NCBI GenBank assembly: GCA_009377535.1
Contig: WHTV01000004.1
Coordinates: 25,351-89,350, forward strand
Length of the DNA stretch: 64,000 nucleotides
Direction: 5' to 3'
Source of the DNA: Kiloniellaceae bacterium
GTDB taxonomy: Bacteria; Pseudomonadota; Alphaproteobacteria; Kiloniellales; Kiloniellaceae
Below are positions 10,429-20,200 of this stretch, piece by piece (the first letter of the stretch is position 1; each line of letters starts with the position of its first letter). The position numbers and the translations under genes are program-made. Below the pieces are notes generated by a model, which was given only the letters and a program-made list of their open reading frames with translations, searched no databases and was not told where the DNA came from.

Positions 10429-12360
10429 ATGAAATTGGGCTCCCCCAGATTCCCCAGGCAGATTGTCGCCTTTCTGCACGACCTGACCATGGCGGCGGCG
10501 GCCTTCATGATCGCTCTGCTGCTGCGTCTCGGCAACGAGGCCTGGACGTCGCTGATGACGGCGCTGTGGCCCGCCATGCTGATGTTCACCGCGGTCTGCG
10601 GCCTGGTCTTCCTGATCACCGGCCTCTATCGCGGCGTCTGGCGCTATGCCTCGATGAACGACCTCGTGGCGATCATCAGGGCGGTCAGCCTGTCGCTGGC
10701 GGTCTTCCTGCCGATCACCTTCCTCATCACCCGCCTCGACAGCCTGCCGCGGTCCTGGCTGGTGATCTCCTGGTTCGTGCTGATCTTCCTGCTCGGCGCG
10801 CCGCGCATGCTCTACCGCGTGTTCAAGGACCAGGGCTTCCGCCACCTGCTGGAGCGCGACCGCCACCGCCGCGTGCCGGTGCTGCTGATCGGTGCCGGCG
10901 ATGCCGCCGAGACCTTCATCCGTGAGATGGCACGTGACCGTGACGGCCCCTTCGAGGTGCTCGGCGTCGTCGACGAAAAAGGTACCCGCATCGGGCGCAA
11001 CATCCACGGCGTGCCGGTCTTCGGCGAGCTGGACGACATGCCGGAGATCTTCCGCCGGCTGGCCAAGCGCGACCGTAAGCCGCAGCGGGTCATCCTGACC
11101 AAGCCGCTGGAGCGCGACGAACTCGACTATGTGTTGGAGCTGGCCGACAGCCACGGTGCCACGGTAGCCCGCCTGCCGCGGCTGACCGACTTCAGCGGCG
11201 GCGTGGAGGAGCGCCTGCAGATCCGCCCGATCGCCATCGAGGATCTGCTGGGCCGGCCGCAGACGCCGCTCGACCGCCCGGCCATGCAGCGACTCATCGA
11301 AGGCCGCCGCGTGCTGGTCACCGGCGCCGGCGGTTCCATCGGAGCCGAGCTGACGCGCCAGATCGCCGCCTATCGCCCGGCCCAACTGACGCTCTTCGAC
11401 AGCTCCGAGTACAACCTCTACAGCATCGACCTCGAGCTCGGCGAGCGCTGCCCCGCGCTGCCGCGCACCGCCCTGATCGGCGACGTGCGCGACAATCGGC
11501 GGGTCGAACGCCTCTTCGCCGAGGCGCAACCGGACCTGGTGTTTCATGCTGCTGCCCTGAAGCACGTGCCGATGGTCGAGCACAATCCGCTGGAAGGCTT
11601 GCACACCAACGTGTTGGGCACCCGCAACGTCGCCGATGCTTGCCGTCGCAGCGGGGTCTCGGCCATGGTGCTGATATCGACCGATAAGGCGGTCAATCCG
11701 CCCAACGTGATGGGCGCCAGCAAGCGGCTGGCAGAGAGCTACTGCCAGGCGCTCGATTTGCTACGCGGCTCGAGCGGCGGCGGCACGCGCTTCGTCACCG
11801 TGCGCTTCGGCAACGTGCTGGGATCGACAGGGTCTGTGGTGCCGCTGTTCCAGCGCCAGCTGGCCGCCGGCGGGCCGCTGACCGTGACCCATCCGGAGAT
11901 GACGCGCTACTTCATGACGGTACGCGAGGCGGTCGAGCTGGTGCTGCAGGCCTCGGCGCTGGGCACCGCGAGCCCGCCGGCGCGAGCCGGGTCGATCTAC
12001 GTGCTCGACATGGGCGACCCGGTGAAGATCACCGATCTGGCGCGCCAGATGATCCGCCTCGCGGGCCTGCGCCCCGACAAGGAGATCGAGATTCGCATCA
12101 CCGGCCTGCGCCCCGGCGAGAAGCTGCACGAGGAGCTGTTCCACGGCAGCGAGGTCCTGATGGCGACGGAGCATCCGGGCCTGAAGCTGGCCACCCCGCG
12201 CACCGCCGACGCCGAGCTGCTCGCCCGCAGCCTCGATGAGTTGACCGCCCTGCTGCAGCAGGGCGACCGCGGCAAGGCCGTGCGTCTGCTGCAGCAGCTG
12301 GTGCCGGAATTTCGCGGCGGGCACGCGGCGGATCGGCGTAGCGCCGCTGCCGGTGCTTGA
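10429..12360 (+). CDS. Membrane NDP-sugar 4,6-dehydratase/epimerase (PglF/CapD/WbpM-like)
   Basis: N-terminal TM domain, second Rossmann domain RVLVTGAGGSIGAELTRQIAAYRP, HAAALKHVPMVEHNP, STDKAVNPPNVMGASKRLAE, MTRYFMTVREAVELVLQA. Confidence 0.92.
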   Translation: MKLGSPRFPRQIVAFLHDLTMAAAAFMIALLLRLGNEAWTSLMTALWPAMLMFTAVCGLVFLITGLYRGVWRYASMNDLVAIIRAVSLSLAVFLPITFLITRLDSLPRSWLVISWFVLIFLLGAPRMLYRVFKDQGFRHLLERDRHRRVPVLLIGAGDAAETFIREMARDRDGPFEVLGVVDEKGTRIGRNIHGVPVFGELDDMPEIFRRLAKRDRKPQRVILTKPLERDELDYVLELADSHGATVARLPRLTDFSGGVEERLQIRPIAIEDLLGRPQTPLDRPAMQRLIEGRRVLVTGAGGSIGAELTRQIAAYRPAQLTLFDSSEYNLYSIDLELGERCPALPRTALIGDVRDNRRVERLFAEAQPDLVFHAAALKHVPMVEHNPLEGLHTNVLGTRNVADACRRSGVSAMVLISTDKAVNPPNVMGASKRLAESYCQALDLLRGSSGGGTRFVTVRFGNVLGSTGSVVPLFQRQLAAGGPLTVTHPEMTRYFMTVREAVELVLQASALGTASPPARAGSIYVLDMGDPVKITDLARQMIRLAGLRPDKEIEIRITGLRPGEKLHEELFHGSEVLMATEHPGLKLATPRTADAELLARSLDELTALLQQGDRGKAVRLLQQLVPEFRGGHAADRRSAAAGA

Positions 12361-12440
12361 CGCTCGGGTGCCCGCCTCTTACTAAGCCGGCATCCTGAAG
12401 CCGCTTTTCGCCCATCGCTGCCGAGTGGAGTTGCCAGCCC

Positions 12441-14021
12441 ATGCCCGTCGACACCCCCATGCAGATCAAGCGCGCGCTCGTTTCGGTCTCCGACAAGACG
12501 GATCTGGTCGAGTTCGGCCGCTTCCTCGCCGGCCACGGCGTCGAGGTCCTCTCCACCGGCGGCTCGGCCAAGGCGCTTGCTGCCGCCGGTGTGGCAGTGG
12601 TCGAGGTGGCTGTCCACACCGGCTTCCCGGAAATCATGGGCGGCCGGGTGAAAACCCTGCACCCCAAGATCCACGGCGGCATTCTCGCGCGCCGCGATCG
12701 CACCGACCACGTCGCAGCAATGCAGGAGCACGGCATCGACGGCATCGACATGGTGGTCTCCAACCTCTACCCCTTCGAGGCGACGCTGGCCTCCGGCGCC
12801 GACTACGACAGCTGCGTCGAGAACATCGACATCGGCGGCCCGGCCATGGTGCGTGCCTCGGCCAAGAACCACGATTTCGTCACCATCGTCACCGACCCCG
12901 GCGACTACGCCGCGGTGATGGCGGAGATGACCGCTAACCAGGGTGCCGTCGGGGCCGCCCTGCGCCGCCGCCTCGCCATGACCGCCTTCAGCCACACCGC
13001 TGCCTACGACGCCATGATCGCCGGTTGGCTGGCGCGCGAGCAGGGCGAGACCTTCCCTCAGCGCCTCGTCATCGCCGGCCGGCGGCAGCAGAACCTACGC
13101 TATGGCGAGAACCCGCACCAAGCGGCCGCCGCCTATGCCACAGGGGCGCCGCGGCCCGGCGTTATCGGCGCCACGCAGTTGCAGGGCAAGGAGCTCAGCT
13201 ACAACAACCTGAACGACACCAACGCTGCCTTCGAGCTGGTGGCCGAGTTCGCGGTGCCGACGGTGGCTATCATCAAGCACGCCAATCCTTGCGGCGTGGC
13301 CAGCCGGGACAGCCTCGCGGCGGCCTACGCCGAAGCGCTGGCCTGCGACCCGGTCAGCGCCTTCGGCGGCATCGTCGCGGTGAACCGGGTGCTCGACGCC
13401 GCCACCGCCGAGGAAGTGGCCAAGCTGTTCGCCGAAGTGGTGATCGCGCCGGCGGTCGACGACTCGGCCAAGGCGGTGCTGGCTGCGAAGAAGAACCTGC
13501 GGGTGCTGGTCACCGGCGGATTGCCCGACCCCGCTGCCGCGGGACTGCAATTGAGCCCGCTGGCCGGCGGTTTCCTGGCCCAGAGCCGCGACAATGGACG
13601 CATCGATCCCAAAGCCCTGAAGGTGGTGACCCGGCGCGCGCCGAGCGAGCGGGAACTGGCCGACATGGTCTTTGCCTTCTGCGTTGCCAAGCATGTGAAG
13701 TCGAACGCCATCGTCTATGCGCGCGACGGCGCCACCGTCGGCATAGGCGCCGGGCAGATGAGTCGCGTCGACTCTTCACGCATCGCCGCCTGGAAAGCGC
13801 GCGAGGCCACGCCCGAGGGCGCGCCGGCGAAAACCCAAGGTTCGGTCGTCGCCTCCGATGCCTTCTTCCCCTTCGCCGACGGCCTGCTGGCCGCGGTCGA
13901 GGCCGGCGCCACTGCGGTGATCCAGCCTGGCGGTTCGATGCGCGACGAAGAGGTGATCGCAGCGGCCGACAGCGCGGGCATCGCCATGGTATTCACCGGC
14001 CTGCGTCACTTCCGGCACTGA
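12441..14021 (+). CDS. purH: Bifunctional AICAR formyltransferase / IMP cyclohydrolase
   Basis: [72 protein letters not shown]. Confidence 0.96.
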   Translation: MPVDTPMQIKRALVSVSDKTDLVEFGRFLAGHGVEVLSTGGSAKALAAAGVAVVEVAVHTGFPEIMGGRVKTLHPKIHGGILARRDRTDHVAAMQEHGIDGIDMVVSNLYPFEATLASGADYDSCVENIDIGGPAMVRASAKNHDFVTIVTDPGDYAAVMAEMTANQGAVGAALRRRLAMTAFSHTAAYDAMIAGWLAREQGETFPQRLVIAGRRQQNLRYGENPHQAAAAYATGAPRPGVIGATQLQGKELSYNNLNDTNAAFELVAEFAVPTVAIIKHANPCGVASRDSLAAAYAEALACDPVSAFGGIVAVNRVLDAATAEEVAKLFAEVVIAPAVDDSAKAVLAAKKNLRVLVTGGLPDPAAAGLQLSPLAGGFLAQSRDNGRIDPKALKVVTRRAPSERELADMVFAFCVAKHVKSNAIVYARDGATVGIGAGQMSRVDSSRIAAWKAREATPEGAPAKTQGSVVASDAFFPFADGLLAAVEAGATAVIQPGGSMRDEEVIAAADSAGIAMVFTGLRHFRH

Positions 14022-14127
14022 GCCCCTGCCGCCGACCGCCGCCGATTTGTTGAAGGACATCGAGCGGGCGGTGGAGAAGTACAGCGAAACGCCGCTGACC
14101 GGCGCGACCGCATAGGCTGCCGAGCAG

Positions 14128-15015
14128 CTATTCGGCGAACTGCTCCACCAGGAAGTCGACAAAGCTGCGCACCCGGGCGGAAAGATGCCGGCCCGGCGGG
14201 TAGACCGCCTGGATCGCACTGTCCGGCCAGTGATAGTCCGGCAGCAGGCGCAGCAGCCGCCCGGCCTTGATGTCCGGGCCGATCAGCCAGAGCGGCGAGA
14301 GGATGACCCCGTGCCCGTTCAGCGCGGCGGCATGCAGCATCATCGGATTGTTGGTCTCCAGATTGCCCGACACCGTGATGGTGCTTTCCTGGCCGCGCTG
14401 GTCGATCAAATGCCAGTCGTAACGCTGGGCCCGGTAGGTGTAGATCAGACAGTTGTGCGCGGCGAGATCCTCCGGCCGGCCGGGCGCAGGGCGGCCGGCG
14501 AGATAGGCCGGGGCGGCGGCCAGCACCCGGCGGTTGGCCGCCAGGCGGCGGCCGATGAGGCTGGAATCCTCCAGGTCGCCGACACGCAGGGCGAGGTCGA
14601 AGCCCTCCTCGATCATGTTCACGAAACGGTCGTTGAGATCGATGTCCAGGGTCAGCTCCGGATGGCGCGCGAGAAACGTCGGCAGCACCGGCAGCAGATG
14701 GAGGATGCCGAAGGCGGTGGGCAGCGTGACGCGCAATCGCCCGCGCACGACCGTGCGGTTGCTGGAGACCGCGGCCGCGGCATCTTCCAGGTCGCTGAGG
14801 ATGCGGCTGGCGCGCTCGAAGAAGGCGGCGCCCTCCTCGGTCAGGCTGAGGCGGCGGGTGGTGCGGTTGAAAAGGCGCACCGTCAACTGGTCCTCCAGGC
14901 GACCAATCTGCTTGCTGACCGCCGAGGGTGTCAAGCCGAGCGCCCGCGCGGCCGCCGAGAAGCTGCCCTCCCGCACCGCCCGGACGAAGACCGGAAGCCC
15001 TTCCAGGTTGTCCAT
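14128..15015 (-). CDS. LysR-family transcriptional regulator
   Basis: MDNLEGLPVFVRAVREGSFSAAARALGLTPSAVSKQIGRLEDQLTVRLFNRTTRRLSLTEEG. Confidence 0.93.
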   Translation of the reverse strand: MDNLEGLPVFVRAVREGSFSAAARALGLTPSAVSKQIGRLEDQLTVRLFNRTTRRLSLTEEGAAFFERASRILSDLEDAAAAVSSNRTVVRGRLRVTLPTAFGILHLLPVLPTFLARHPELTLDIDLNDRFVNMIEEGFDLALRVGDLEDSSLIGRRLAANRRVLAAAPAYLAGRPAPGRPEDLAAHNCLIYTYRAQRYDWHLIDQRGQESTITVSGNLETNNPMMLHAAALNGHGVILSPLWLIGPDIKAGRLLRLLPDYHWPDSAIQAVYPPGRHLSARVRSFVDFLVEQFAE

Positions 15016-15082
15016 TGCTGTCTCATCTTTGCCAATTCAGAACAAATCATATGATGAATTACCAGATTATCAATTCAAAAGA

Positions 15083-15388
15083 ATGGCCATAGCGTCAATC
15101 CGACGACAGGCCACTCCAGCCGACGCGAGGCAGCAGAGCATGACAAGCAGAGCCGGCAGCACGACCAGCGCAACCCTTCTTTCCTATGCCCGTCGGGCTG
15201 GCAGGCCGGCGGCCGCAGCGATTTCGCACGCCGAGATCGAACGCGCCGTCGGGCGCGGGCGAAGGCTTCAGGGCGAAGCCCTGCGCCACGGGTTCGGGCA
15301 GTTCTTCCGCTTCCTGGTGGCCGGCTGCAGCCTGCGCAAGCTGCGGATTCCCGGCCAGCTGCCGGGCCAGCCTCACTCCTGCTGCTGA
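15083..15388 (+). CDS. Small hypothetical protein, divergent from LysR gene
   Basis: ATG at 15083; HAEIERAVGRGRRLQGEALRHGFGQFFRF resembles short basic helical proteins common in alphaproteobacteria; last 16 nt overlap convergent MFS gene. Confidence 0.45.
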   Translation: MAIASIRRQATPADARQQSMTSRAGSTTSATLLSYARRAGRPAAAAISHAEIERAVGRGRRLQGEALRHGFGQFFRFLVAGCSLRKLRIPGQLPGQPHSCC

Positions 15389-16716
15389 CCGGACGGCGCC
15401 GCGGCGCGCCGCTGGGGATCGGCGAGGGGCCAGAGCAGCAGGAAGCCGGCAAGGAAAAACAGCAGGATGGTCGCCATGCCGACGCGCTGGCTATCGGCCC
15501 AGACGGTGGCCCAGCCGACCAGCGCTGGGCCGAGGAAGGCGGTCACCTTTCCCGAGAGAGCGTAGAGCCCGAAGAATTCGGTCGCCAGCGCCGGCGGTGC
15601 GATGCGCGCGAAGTAGGACCGGCTGGCGGTCTGCGCCGGGCCGATGAAGGTGCCGATGCCGCAGCCGAGGACGTAGAACCAGGTCTGGCTTTCGATCAGC
15701 AGGATCGCCGCGCCGAGCACGACCAGCGCGGCCAATGAGGTGAGGATGGTGAACTTGGCGCCCACCAGGTCGTCGACCCAGGCGAAGCCGAAGGCACCGA
15801 GCCCGGCAGTGACGTTCAGCAGGATCCCAAAGATCAGGATGTCCTGGAAGGACATGCCGAAGCTGCCGGCAGCGTAGATGCCGCCGAAGGCGAAGAGCGT
15901 GTTGAGGCCGTCGGTATAGAGCATGCGCGCCACCAGGAAACGCCAAGTCTGGCCGTGGCTCGGCAGCAGCTTCAGCGTCTGCCACAGGCTGGCGAGGCCG
16001 TTACGTACGGCGCCGGCGAGGTGGAAGGGTGGCGGGGTTTCGCGCACCAGGAAAAACAGCGGCAGCGCGAAAACGGCGAACCACAGGCCGACGAAGGGTC
16101 CGGTGATGCGGACCTCCTCCGCCCGGCCCTTGTCGAGGCCGAGGAGCGGCGCCTCCGGCATGACGAAGAGCACGAGGCAGAGAGACAGGCTGGCGAGCCC
16201 GCCGGCATAGCCGAGCCCGCCGGCCCAACCGGAGAGCCGGCCGAGGTGGCCGGGCGGCGCCACCTGCGGCAGCATGGCATTGACGAAGACCTGGCCGAAC
16301 TCGAAAGCCATGTTCCCAAGGGCGACCAGCAGCAGCGCCGGCACCACGAAGCGCGCCTCGGGCTCGATCCACCACAGGCCGAAGACGCAGGCCACGGCAA
16401 CGGCGGTGAAGGCACCGATCCACGGCTTGCGCCCGCCGCCCTGGTCGGCGATGGCACCCAGCACCGGCGCCAGCACCGCGAGCGCGAGGCCGGAGAGGCT
16501 CAGCATGAGTCCCCATTGGCCGGTGCCGGCCTCCGGCGTTTCGGCCACGCCGCGCGTGAAATAGGCAGCGAAGACGAAGGTGATGATCACCGTGGGGTAG
16601 GAGGAATTGGCCCAGTCGAAGAGGCACCAGGCAAAGGCCGCGGCGCGGCGGCCCTCCCAGCCGCCGGGCTGCCCGGAGGATTGCGCGGCAGCGTCGATGT
16701 TGGAGTCGGAAACGAT
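15373..16716 (-). CDS. MFS transporter, UMF1/Atg22-like family; probable non-canonical start
   Basis: FAWCLFDWANSSYPTVIITFVFAAYFTRGVAE at N-terminus; conserved N-terminus lies upstream of the ORF-track start (16590) but no ATG/GTG/TTG/CTG is in frame; ATC at 16716 has GGAGG 9 nt upstream. Confidence 0.8.
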   Translation of the reverse strand: MVSDSNIDAAAQSSGQPGGWEGRRAAAFAWCLFDWANSSYPTVIITFVFAAYFTRGVAETPEAGTGQWGLMLSLSGLALAVLAPVLGAIADQGGGRKPWIGAFTAVAVACVFGLWWIEPEARFVVPALLLVALGNMAFEFGQVFVNAMLPQVAPPGHLGRLSGWAGGLGYAGGLASLSLCLVLFVMPEAPLLGLDKGRAEEVRITGPFVGLWFAVFALPLFFLVRETPPPFHLAGAVRNGLASLWQTLKLLPSHGQTWRFLVARMLYTDGLNTLFAFGGIYAAGSFGMSFQDILIFGILLNVTAGLGAFGFAWVDDLVGAKFTILTSLAALVVLGAAILLIESQTWFYVLGCGIGTFIGPAQTASRSYFARIAPPALATEFFGLYALSGKVTAFLGPALVGWATVWADSQRVGMATILLFFLAGFLLLWPLADPQRRAAAPSGQQQE

Positions 16717-16819
16717 CGCGGCGGTCCTCCGGCGGGCGGGCCCTTTCCGCTAGCAGCTTTCTGAAGAGCGCTCAAGCGGTGTAGGCTCCCGGCTTCCAGC
16801 AAGACTGCGAGAGGACGTG

Positions 16820-17134
16820 ATGCTGATCGTCACCACCGATGGAATCGAAGGCCGCAAAGTCGTCGAGTACCTGGGCATCGTCTCGGGCGACGCCATCGTC
16901 GGCGCCAATGTGTTTCGTGATGTCTTCGCGCGGGTGCGCGACGTCGTCGGCGGGCGCGCCGGTGGCTACGAGAAGGCGCTGCGCGGCGCCAAGGAGCATG
17001 CCATCGAAGACATGGTGCGGGAGGCCGAGGCGGCCGGTGCCGACGCCGTGCTGGCGGTCGACCTCGACTACGAGGTGGTCGGCGAGTCCATGCTGATGGT
17101 CTCGGCCAACGGCACCGCCGTGCGGCTCGGCTGA
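16820..17134 (+). CDS. YbjQ/UPF0145 family heavy-metal-binding-domain protein
   Basis: MLIVTTDGIEGRKVVEYLGIVSGDAIVGANVFRDVFA...GADAVLAVDLDYEVVG. Confidence 0.9.
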   Translation: MLIVTTDGIEGRKVVEYLGIVSGDAIVGANVFRDVFARVRDVVGGRAGGYEKALRGAKEHAIEDMVREAEAAGADAVLAVDLDYEVVGESMLMVSANGTAVRLG

Positions 17135-17231
17135 GCGCAAACCATCATCGCCAGGGCCAGGGCCGAGTCGACGGTGAGCAATTCACTGGCCTGCGGCCTC
17201 CCCGTCGAGGCGGCCGCGGCGTGAAGCGCGC

Positions 17232-20200
17232 CTAGCCGGAAACCATCGACTTCAGCTGGCGGTTGGCCACCGCCAGCATGGCGAAGTCCGGCGCGCCGGA
17301 GGATTTCAACTCCTCCAGCAGCTGCTCGGTGCGCGCCACCAGCGGCTCGCGCCCAGCCGACCAGGAAGCGATCACCTTGTCGGTGTCACTGCCCCCGCTC
17401 TTGTTCTTCCCCGCACCCTTGCCGTTGCCGTCCAGCACCCGTGTAGTCAGGTCGCTCTGGTGGCCGTAGAAGTCGTCGATGATGGCGGAAACCGCCAGCT
17501 TGTCCCAGCCGGTATCGGTCGGCAGTGAGCCTGCCGAGCGGCGCAGCCAGTCGAAGCCGAAGCGCTCGCCGATCTTGAAATAGGCATCGGCCACCTGCTC
17601 CACCGGCAGCTGCAGCGTCGCGGCGATGCGCACGATGTCGCACACCGGCGCCAGCAGCGGCAGGCTGGCGATGCGCCGGGCCAGGTCCTGCGGCGCGCCC
17701 TCGGCGACGAACCGTGCGCTGTTCTGGTCGAGCAGCGCGCGCTCGGCCGGCGGCAGCAGGGTTTCGATGCGGCTGACGAGGGTGGCGACGCCGACGCCGA
17801 AGCGCCCGACCTCCCCGGCGATATCGAGTGGGATCCCGACTTCGCGCAGGAACCATACGGTCTCGCGCTCGATCAGCCTGCCACACTCCACCAGCATACG
17901 CGCCTGCAGGGGCGCGGGCACCTTGTTGTCGAGCGCCTCGATCTCCGCCCAGAGCCCGCGCATGCCAAAGATCTCTCGGGTGATGACGTAGGCCTTCACC
18001 ACCTCCTCCGGCGGCATGCCCGTCTTCTCGCGCACCTCGTGCACGAAGTTGATGCCGAGGCGGTTGATCAGGTTGTTGCTGACCACGGTGACCACGATCT
18101 CGCGCCTCAGCCGGTGGCGTCCGATCTGAGCCGCGTAGGGTCCGCGCAGCGGCTTCGGGAAATAGGTCGTGAGATCGGCGGCAAAGTAAGCATCGTCCGG
18201 CAGGTTGGACTCCAGCAGCTGTTCGTAGAGCACCAGCTTGGAGTAGGACAGGAGGACCGCGATTTCCGGACGGGCCAGGCCTTCGCCGCGCTTCATGCGC
18301 TCCTGCACCTCCTCATCATCGGGCAGATACTCGATGCGGCGATTGAGCTGGCCTTCCTTCTCCAGTGCCCGCATGAAGCGCGCGAAGCGGTCGATCAGGT
18401 GTCCGCCGAGCATATCGGTGACGGTGATCGCCTGGCCCTGCAGATAGTTGTCCCGCAGGCACTGGCGGGCCACCTCATCGGTCATCTTCTCCAGCAGCTT
18501 GTCACGCTCCTTGCGAGTCAGCTTGCCGGCCTGTTCGGCGTCACCCAGCAGGACCTTGATGTTCACCTCGTGGTCGGAGCAGTCGACGCCGGCCGAGTTG
18601 TCGATGAAGTCGGTGTTGCAGCGCCCGCCGGCCCTGCAGTATTCGATGCGGCCGAGTTGGGTGACGCCGAGGTTGGCTCCCTCACCGATCACCTTGGCGT
18701 GCAACTCCCGGCCGTCGACGCGCAGAGCGTCGTTGGCGCGGTCGCCGACGTCGAGATGGCTCTCGGTGGAGGCCTTCACGTAGGTGCCGATGCCGCCGAA
18801 CCACAGGAGCTCGACTTCGGCCAGCAGCATGGCCTGGATCAGCTCGTTCGGCGTCAGGCTATCTTTCACAATGCCGAAGCACTGTTTCATCTCCGCCGTC
18901 ATCTTGATCGACTTGGCGCTGCGCTCGAAGATGCCTCCGCCCTTGGAGATCAGCGCACTATCGTAGTCGCTCCAGGCCGAGCGCGGCAGGTCGAAAAGGC
19001 GTTTGCGCTCGGCCCAGCTGCGTACCGGATCGGGTTTGGGATCGACAAAGATGTGGAGGTGGTTGAAGGCACCGATCAAGAGGATGTGCTCGGAAAGCAG
19101 CATGCCGTTGCCGAAGACGTCGCCCGACATGTCGCCGCAGCCGATGCAGGTGAAATCCTCCCGCTGAATGTCCTTGCCGCGCTCGCGGAAGTGACGCTTC
19201 ACGCACTCCCAGGCGCCGCGCGCGGTAATCGCCATCTTCTTGTGGTCGTAGCCGGCCGAGCCGCCGGAAGCGAAAGCGTCGTCGAGCCAGAAGCCGTAGT
19301 CTGCCGAGACCGCGTTGGCGATGTCCGAGAAGGTCGCCGTACCCTTGTCAGCGGCGACCACCAGATAGAGATCGTCGCCGTCGTAACGCGCGACATGCTT
19401 GGGGGGCACGACCTGGCCGCGCTTGAGATTGTCGGTGATGTCGAGCAGGCCGCGGATGAAGGTCTTGTAGCACTCGATGCCGGCGGCGAGGAAAGCGTCC
19501 CGCCCGGCCTCTGGCGGCGGGGGGTGCTTCATCACGAAGCCGCCCTTGGAGCCCACCGGCACGATGACCGTGTTTTTTACCTGCTGCGCCTTGACCAGAC
19601 CCAGCACTTCGGTGCGGAAATCCTCCGGCCGGTCGGACCAGCGCAGGCCGCCGCGCGCCACCATGCCGAAGCGCAGATGTATGCCTTCGAAAGCCGGGCT
19701 GTAGACGAAGATCTCGCGCAGCGGCTGCGGCTGCGGCAGCTCCTCGATGGCGCGCGAGTCGAACTTGAAGGAGCAGTAGACCTTGTCGCCGCCATCCTCC
19801 GCGGGCTGAAAGAAATTGGTCCGCAGGGTGGCCAGGATCAGGTTTAGATAACGCCGGATGATACGGTCTTCATCGAGGTTGGCAACCTGATCGAGCTGCC
19901 TCTGAATGCTCGACACGAGCTTCTCGCAGGTCTTCGCGGCATCCTTGGCGGGCGCCGGCCCGAAGCGCGCCAGGAAGAGGTCCACCAGATTGCGCGTCAG
20001 CGCCGGATTGCGTACCAGCGTCGCTTCCATATAGGCCTGGCTGAAGGGGATGCGCGCCTGACGCAGGTACTTGCAGTAAGCACGCAGCATAGTGACCTTG
20101 CGCGCCGTCAGGCCGGCGTGCAGCACGAGCTTGTTGAAGCCGTCGTCCTCCATGCGCCCATGCCAGACGCGGGCGAAGGCTTCGTGGAAGGCATCGCGCA

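Noticed and set aside
9307-11604. 765-aa minus-strand ORF
   Set aside because: Antisense shadow of the WecA-like and PglF-like genes; low-complexity H/Q/D/R-rich translation typical of high-GC antisense frames.
18039-19847. 602-aa plus-strand ORF opposite gdhB
   Set aside because: Antisense frame with no recognisable motif; sense frame is the large GDH.
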